From Deltaproteobacteria bacterium (lineage in GTDB: Bacteria > UBA10199 > JADFYH01): 64,000 bases of DNA. The position numbers and the translations under genes are program-made. Below, piece after piece: positions 59,207 through 64,000 of this stretch (positions are counted from its first letter, which is position 1; the number at the start of each line of letters is the position of its first letter). The stretch is from contig JADFYH010000008.1 of assembly GCA_015233135.1 (NCBI GenBank), forward strand, positions 1 to 64,000. Reading direction: 5' to 3'. The notes below the pieces were generated by a model that was not told the DNA's origin, ran no database searches, and was given only the letters and a program-made list of their open reading frames with translations.

Positions 59207-60766
59207 ATGAATTTAAACCCTTTCCTCCCCCATCTTAAGCCCCTTCAAGTCCAAGGCCCCTTGGACCAAGCCTTTGCGCAGATTTGCTATGATAGTCGAA
59301 AGGTAAAAAAGGGAGACCTCTTTGTGGCCTTGAGGGGGCTGCAAGTGGATGGGCATGTGTTTATTTCCAAAGCCCTTCAGCAAGGGGCCTCGGTGATCGT
59401 TTGTGAATCGCTTCCAGCGGGCTTTCCTTCCGGTCCAACTTTTGTACAGGTGCAAAATACGCGTCAAAGTCTGGCGATTCTCGCCTCCCATTTTTATCAG
59501 TATCCCAGTTGCAAGATCCTCAGTGTGGGCATTACGGGAACCAACGGAAAAACCAGCAGCAGCTATCTTTTGGAATCTATTTTGGAACTGGCTGGATATT
59601 CTCCTGCTGTTTTTGGCACCATCAATTATCGTCATGGTCAACATTTTATTGAAGCAAGCCACACCACTCCGGAATCTTTAGAGCTTCAAAAGATGTTGCG
59701 TGATTTTGTGAATGAAGGTGCAAAGTCTCTGGTGATGGAGGTGTCCTCTCATGCCCTCCTACAACATCGAGTGGATGAGATTGATTTTGACGCAGCACTT
59801 TTTACAAATCTGAGCCCCGAGCACCTCGATTTTCACAAGAATATGGAAGACTATTTTGCGGCCAAATGTCTTTTGTTTGAGCGCTTGCTGAACGAAAGTA
59901 AAAAAGAAAAAAAATACGGGATTTTTAATCTGGATGATCCCTATGGGAAAAGGCTTGCTGAAAAGAAATATTCTTATGTGCCTTGCACCTTCTCTCTCAG
60001 TAAAAATTCAGGCGCTCAGCTTTATCCCTCTCAGGTCTCCATTACCCTGAAAGGGATTGTCGCCGAGATCGAGAGTCCACAGGGAAAAATCCGTTGTGAC
60101 AGTGCTTTGGTGGGGCAATACAATTTGTCGAATTTGTTAGGGGTGGTGGCTACATCACTTTCCTTGGGAATACCTAAACAAGCAATCGAAGAGGGGATAC
60201 GGGTTTTTAAGAAGGTTCCCGGTCGTCTTGAAAAAATAGAGAATACCCAAGGAGTGACTGTCGTTGTGGATTATGCGCACACTCCGGATGCCTTGACCCA
60301 GGTGTTAGAATCCCTCAAAAGCCTGCAAGGTCAAGAAGAGCGCCTGAAGCGGGGGAAATTGCTGGTGCTTTTTGGTTGTGGCGGTGATCGCGATTCTCTC
60401 AAGCGCCCTTTGATGGGCCAGGCCGTTGCAAAGCTGGCCGATTTTGCGTGGGTCACCAGTGACAATCCCAGAACCGAAGATCCTAAAAAAATAGTGGATC
60501 AAATTTTGCCGGGTTTGAAGCAGGAAGGCTGGCAGGAAAATTCCAATTATTGTATTGAGCTGGATCGTGCAGCGGCTATTCGTTCCATTTTGCAATGCTC
60601 CAAGTCGGGGGATATTATTTTAATCGCTGGCAAAGGGCATGAGGATTATCAAATCATCGGAAAAAAGAAGATTCATTTTGACGATAGGGAAGAAGTGGAG
60701 AAGTTTTTTAAGATAGTCCCCTCTCCCCTTGAGGGAGAGGGTCAGGGAGAGGGGACCGTAAAATAA
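59207..60766 (+). CDS. murE: UDP-MurNAc-L-Ala-D-Glu:meso-DAP ligase MurE
   Basis: 519 residues. P-loop SVGITGTNGKTSSSYLLE, EVSSHALLQHRVD, and TSDNPRTEDP; the DNPR signature indicates meso-diaminopimelate as substrate. The end (PSPLEGEGQGEGTVK) is encoded by a family C repeat, extending the protein by about 14 residues. Confidence 0.94.
   Translation: MNLNPFLPHLKPLQVQGPLDQAFAQICYDSRKVKKGDLFVALRGLQVDGHVFISKALQQGASVIVCESLPAGFPSGPTFVQVQNTRQSLAILASHFYQYPSCKILSVGITGTNGKTSSSYLLESILELAGYSPAVFGTINYRHGQHFIEASHTTPESLELQKMLRDFVNEGAKSLVMEVSSHALLQHRVDEIDFDAALFTNLSPEHLDFHKNMEDYFAAKCLLFERLLNESKKEKKYGIFNLDDPYGKRLAEKKYSYVPCTFSLSKNSGAQLYPSQVSITLKGIVAEIESPQGKIRCDSALVGQYNLSNLLGVVATSLSLGIPKQAIEEGIRVFKKVPGRLEKIENTQGVTVVVDYAHTPDALTQVLESLKSLQGQEERLKRGKLLVLFGCGGDRDSLKRPLMGQAVAKLADFAWVTSDNPRTEDPKKIVDQILPGLKQEGWQENSNYCIELDRAAAIRSILQCSKSGDIILIAGKGHEDYQIIGKKKIHFDDREEVEKFFKIVPSPLEGEGQGEGTVK
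60716..60756. repeat. family C repeat inside the 3' end of murE
   Basis: GTCCCCTCTCCC and GGGAGAGGGGAC arms; read in frame as PSPLEGEGQGEG. Confidence 0.85.
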
Positions 60767-60770
60767 ATTT

Positions 60771-62156
60771 ATGCAATTTTCACTCGCAGAAATATTAAAG
60801 ATCACCCAGGCGCAAATCCTCTCTGGAGAGGGAAGTCCCAATCTTACTTCTCTTTCTACCGACAGCCGCACTGTGCAAAAAGGGGATTATTTTCTTTGTC
60901 TGGTCGGTGAAAAATTTAATGCCCACGATTATATGGAAGAAGTGGCTGGCAAAGGAGCCGCGGCCCTTATTTTAGAAAAAAAATATTTTAAGCCCGCGCA
61001 ACATCAAAATCTTCCCCTCCTATTGATTGGGGTGGAAGACACTTTGAAGGCCCTGGGAGATCTTGCCCAGGCCTGGCGGGCCAGGTTTTCAATCCCTGTT
61101 TTGGGTATCGGTGGCAGCAATGGCAAGACGACGACGAAAGACATGTGTGCGGCTATTCTTTCAGAATATTATAGCACCCTGGCTACTGAGGGAAATCTGA
61201 ACAACCTCATTGGGGTGCCCAAGATGATTGCCAAGCTGGATGCCAGACATCAGGCGGCGATCTTCGAGTTGGGAATGAACGATTTTGGAGAACTGGCGCG
61301 TTTAACCGAAATTGCCCAGCCTACGCTGGGCTTGCTCACCAATATTGGTTTTGAACATCTGGAAAAATTGAAAAGTCTGGAGGGTGTGGCCCAGGCAGAA
61401 GCTGAACTCTTCGAGACGCTACCTTCGGGTTCTTTAGCCCTAGTAAATGAGGATGATCCCTATATCTCAAAAATGAAGACGAAGGCCTACCGTCTGACTT
61501 TTGGCTTGGAAAATCCTGCCGATATTTTTTGCTCGGCCTGGGAGATGGAGGCCCAAAAAATAATTTTTGAAGTTTGTTATTTAGGTAAAAAATACTCTTT
61601 TTACTGTGAGGCCCTAGGTGAAGCAAATCTGCGCAATGCCCTGGCCGCGGTGGCTGTGGGTTTTGCTTTGGCACTTCCTTACGAGGCGATCAAAAGAGGT
61701 TTGCAAAAGTTTAAGGCCCGCGCCATGCGCATGGAATTGATTAGCCTCGGTAAAAAAACCCTACTCAACGATTGCTACAATGCCAATCCTTCCTCGATGG
61801 AAGTGGCCTTGCAAAGTCTGGCCGGATTGAAAAAAGGAAAAAAGGCCTTGGCTATTTTGGGTGAGATGCGGGAGCTGGGTCATTTTGCAGCGGAAGGTCA
61901 TCGGCGTGTGGGAAAGATCGTGGTGAAAAATCAAATCGATTATCTGGTGAGCATCGGCCCCTATGCCCAAGAGATGCTGCAAGCAGCGGTGGCTAGTGGT
62001 TTGGAAGCTTCGCATGCCCTTGCAGCCAGCAATCTTGAAGAGGCCGAACAAAAAATAAAAGAATGGGCCCAAGAAGCCAGTTTCATTATTGTCAAAGGAT
62101 CCCGCGGAGCCAAGATGGAGCGGGTAACAGAGTTGTTGAAGAAATCCCCCCTTTAA
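60771..62156 (+). CDS. murF: UDP-MurNAc-tripeptide--D-Ala-D-Ala ligase MurF
   Basis: 461 residues. LGIGGSNGKTTTKDMCAAIL, EGNLNNLIGVPKMI, IFELGMNDFGEL, NDCYNANPSSMEVAL. It adds D-Ala-D-Ala, made by the ddl product encoded at 38849. The stop lies inside the following GC-rich palindrome. Confidence 0.94.
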   Translation: MQFSLAEILKITQAQILSGEGSPNLTSLSTDSRTVQKGDYFLCLVGEKFNAHDYMEEVAGKGAAALILEKKYFKPAQHQNLPLLLIGVEDTLKALGDLAQAWRARFSIPVLGIGGSNGKTTTKDMCAAILSEYYSTLATEGNLNNLIGVPKMIAKLDARHQAAIFELGMNDFGELARLTEIAQPTLGLLTNIGFEHLEKLKSLEGVAQAEAELFETLPSGSLALVNEDDPYISKMKTKAYRLTFGLENPADIFCSAWEMEAQKIIFEVCYLGKKYSFYCEALGEANLRNALAAVAVGFALALPYEAIKRGLQKFKARAMRMELISLGKKTLLNDCYNANPSSMEVALQSLAGLKKGKKALAILGEMRELGHFAAEGHRRVGKIVVKNQIDYLVSIGPYAQEMLQAAVASGLEASHALAASNLEEAEQKIKEWAQEASFIIVKGSRGAKMERVTELLKKSPL

Positions 62157-62188
62157 TTCCCCCCTTAATAAGGGGGGTTGGGGGGGAT
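62142..62188. repeat. family F palindrome between murF and mraY
   Basis: AATCCCCCC..GGGGGGATT outer arms and CCCCCCTTAATAAGGGGGG inner hairpin. Confidence 0.75.
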
Positions 62189-62202
62189 TGGGATACTTTA
62201 TT

Positions 62203-63297
62203 ATGTTCTACACCCTCTACGAATATTGTCGAACACACGCCAATTGCGAAGCACTGCTTCCCTATTTGAATATCTTCAAATACATCACCTTCCGCTCCTT
62301 TGGCGCCTTGATGACTTCCTTGTTTATTTTTCTTATCTTTGGGCAACGCTTTATCAATTATCTGGTACAGAAAAAAATTGGTCAGTACATTCGCGAGGAA
62401 GGGCCCAAGAGTCATCAGGGAAAATCGGGAACGCCCACCATGGGGGGTGCGCTCATTATTATTGCAGGTGTTTTTTCCACCCTTCTTTGGGGAAATTTCT
62501 CTCAGGAATATTTGTGGTTGTGCCTGGGCGTGTTGCTGGCCTACGGGGCCTTGGGATTTGTGGACGATTACAGAAAGCTGCTCAAAAAACAAAACGAAGG
62601 ACTCAGTCCCAAACAGAAAATATTGCTGCAGAGTTTGATCGCGTGTGTGGCAGGGGCCATCTTGATTCATTTTTCACACATCGATACCCAACTGCATTTC
62701 CCATTTTTTAAAAATCTTCATCCGGAGTTAGGCTGGTATTATTTGATTGTAGTCTCTCTGGTAATTGTGGGGGCATCGAATGCGGTGAATTTAACCGATG
62801 GATTGGATGGTCTTGCTGCAGGGCCTTCCATCGTGGCCTATTCCACCTATGCTATTTTTTCTTATGTGGCGGGCAATATCATTATCTCCAATTATTTGCA
62901 GGTGGCTCATGTGCCGGGCGCGGGAGAATTGACGGTTTTCTGCGGGGCATTGGTAGGAGCTTTACTGGGATTTCTCTGGTTCAATACCTATCCAGCCCAG
63001 GTTTTTATGGGAGATACCGGCTCTTTGTCTTTGGGCGCTTCTCTGGGGTTGATTGCTGTTATTACCAAAAATGAGATCTTGCTCATTATGGTGGGTGGAA
63101 TATTTGTCATTGAGGCCTTGTCGGTGATCAGCCAGGTGACGTCCTTTAAACTCACCGGCAAACGCATCTTTCGCATGGCGCCTATCCACCACCACTTTGA
63201 ACTCAAAGGTTGGGCAGAGCCCAAAGTGATTGTGCGTTTCTGGATTATGAGTTTGATCTTGGCGATTTTGTCACTGGCGACTTTGAAGTTGAGGTAG
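62203..63297 (+). CDS. mraY: phospho-MurNAc-pentapeptide transferase MraY
   Basis: 364 residues from ATG 62203; a TTG at 62188 would start within the palindrome. About ten membrane helices. GTPTMGGALII, FVDDYRKLLKK, NAVNLTDGLDGLAAG, VFMGDTGSLSLG and PIHHHFELKGWAEPKVIVRF are the catalytic blocks. It makes lipid I. Confidence 0.95.
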   Translation: MFYTLYEYCRTHANCEALLPYLNIFKYITFRSFGALMTSLFIFLIFGQRFINYLVQKKIGQYIREEGPKSHQGKSGTPTMGGALIIIAGVFSTLLWGNFSQEYLWLCLGVLLAYGALGFVDDYRKLLKKQNEGLSPKQKILLQSLIACVAGAILIHFSHIDTQLHFPFFKNLHPELGWYYLIVVSLVIVGASNAVNLTDGLDGLAAGPSIVAYSTYAIFSYVAGNIIISNYLQVAHVPGAGELTVFCGALVGALLGFLWFNTYPAQVFMGDTGSLSLGASLGLIAVITKNEILLIMVGGIFVIEALSVISQVTSFKLTGKRIFRMAPIHHHFELKGWAEPKVIVRFWIMSLILAILSLATLKLR

Positions 63298-63303
63298 CTT
63301 CCT

Positions 63304-64000
63304 ATGAATCTTCAAAACAAAACCATCCTTGTCCTCGGCCTAGGCGCCACCGGTCTCGCGGTCTGCGAATTCGTGAGCAAGCGGGGTGCAGTCGTTATTG
63401 GTGTAGATGATTCCCCCTTGGAAAGGCTTTCCGAAAAAGCGCAAAGTTTTTTTTCTAATCATTTGTTTTCTAATACTGAAGATGAAACCCTTCTGGAAAA
63501 TAAGATTGATCTGATTATTACCAGTCCGGGTGTTCCCTTGTTTCATCCTTTGCTTAGCGAAGCGAAGGAAAGAAAAATTCCTATCACCGGCGAACTGGAA
63601 TTTGCTTCGCATTTTACGTCGGCTCCCGTGATTGCCGTCACGGGCACCAATGGTAAATCCACCACCACTGAACTCGTCGGCGCCATGCTGAAAAATGCAG
63701 GGAAGCAAGTAATGGTAGGCGGAAACCTGGGTGAACCCTGGCTTTCCCTCATTCAAAAAAATGATCAACCTGATTTTTTTGTGTTGGAAGTGAGCAGTTT
63801 TCAACTCGAAACCGTGGAACACTTCCATGCCCACATCGCTGCGCTCTTGAATATCACAGACGATCACTTCGAGAGGCATCAGCACATGAGGGGCTACATC
63901 GATGCCAAGGCCCGGATCTGTCTCAACCAAAACGAAACGGATTTTTTTGTCTACAACTCGGGCGATATTCACGTGTTGGAAATGCTTGAATCGGTGCAGG
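63304..64000 (+). CDS. murD: UDP-MurNAc-L-Ala:D-Glu ligase MurD (cut by window end)
   Basis: At least 232 residues are visible. TILVLGLGATGLAVCEFVSK, ITSPGVPLFHPLL, VIAVTGTNGKSTTTELVG, EVSSFQLETVEHF, NITDDHFERHQHM. Starts 6 bases after mraY. The rest of the dcw cluster presumably continues to the right. Confidence 0.95.
   Translation, partial: MNLQNKTILVLGLGATGLAVCEFVSKRGAVVIGVDDSPLERLSEKAQSFFSNHLFSNTEDETLLENKIDLIITSPGVPLFHPLLSEAKERKIPITGELEFASHFTSAPVIAVTGTNGKSTTTELVGAMLKNAGKQVMVGGNLGEPWLSLIQKNDQPDFFVLEVSSFQLETVEHFHAHIAALLNITDDHFERHQHMRGYIDAKARICLNQNETDFFVYNSGDIHVLEMLESVQ

Overview
The window reads as a chromosomal segment of a diderm (Gram-negative) bacterium. LolA, a Wzi-like outer-membrane barrel, an SLBB/Wzz export pair, a DAP-type MurE and lipoproteins all point to an outer membrane. 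The FtsZ tail ([10 protein letters not shown]) and gene content resemble deltaproteobacterial or Bdellovibrio-like lineages, but the species cannot be named from sequence alone. Genes are packed tightly, often with 4-base ATGA overlaps, and no gap between genes exceeds about 300 bases.

Layout. 0.2-5.8 kb: an unrecognised protein, a flippase-like membrane protein, a nucleotidyltransferase/CDP-alcohol phosphatidyltransferase fusion of the inositol type, and a radical SAM protein. 5.9-7.7 kb: tRNA-Leu(CAA) with a collapsed integrative element (integrase, alpA fragment, arm-type sites, att-like repeats). 7.8-10.9 kb: HicBA, two lipoproteins and a secreted protein. 11.1-13.5 kb: polysaccharide export pair. 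13.5-17.1 kb: candidate ceramide synthesis genes (reductase, GNAT acyltransferase, serine palmitoyltransferase). 17.2-25.5 kb: an overlapping run of glycosyltransferase, NodB deacetylase, GT4, AUR1-like PAP2, PIG-L deacetylase, then a UPF0104 flippase-like protein and an MMPL/RND transporter. 25.5-37.4 kb: an AlbA_2 regulator, three large membrane glycosyltransferases, a DUF4160/DUF2442 pair, Wzi-like barrel, ChaN-like protein and myo-inositol-phosphate synthase. 37.6-64 kb: cell division and wall genes, namely ddl-ftsQ-ftsA-ftsZ, ftsK, lolA, lipA, hisG, slt, then mraZ-STAS-rsmH-ftsL-ftsI-murE-murF-mraY-murD running off the end, with two PIN-domain toxin modules among them.

The most interesting reading is that several loci together could make an inositol-containing glycosphingolipid. 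Inositol phosphate synthase (36.1 kb) and the CDP-inositol-type fusion (3.4 kb) would provide the inositol phosphate head group. Spt, the GNAT protein and the SDR would provide ceramide. The AUR1-like PAP2 protein would join them. GT4 followed by a PIG-L deacetylase would add and deacetylate a sugar, formally like the first steps of eukaryotic GPI synthesis. The flippase-like and MMPL proteins could handle transport. This is inference from family membership and order.

The second theme is an unusual load of short palindromic repeats of several families. They lie between genes and also inside reading frames, where they supply C-termini, stop codons and a start codon, and an in-frame insertion in Ddl. 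One membrane glycosyltransferase gene carries up to four different repeat types.
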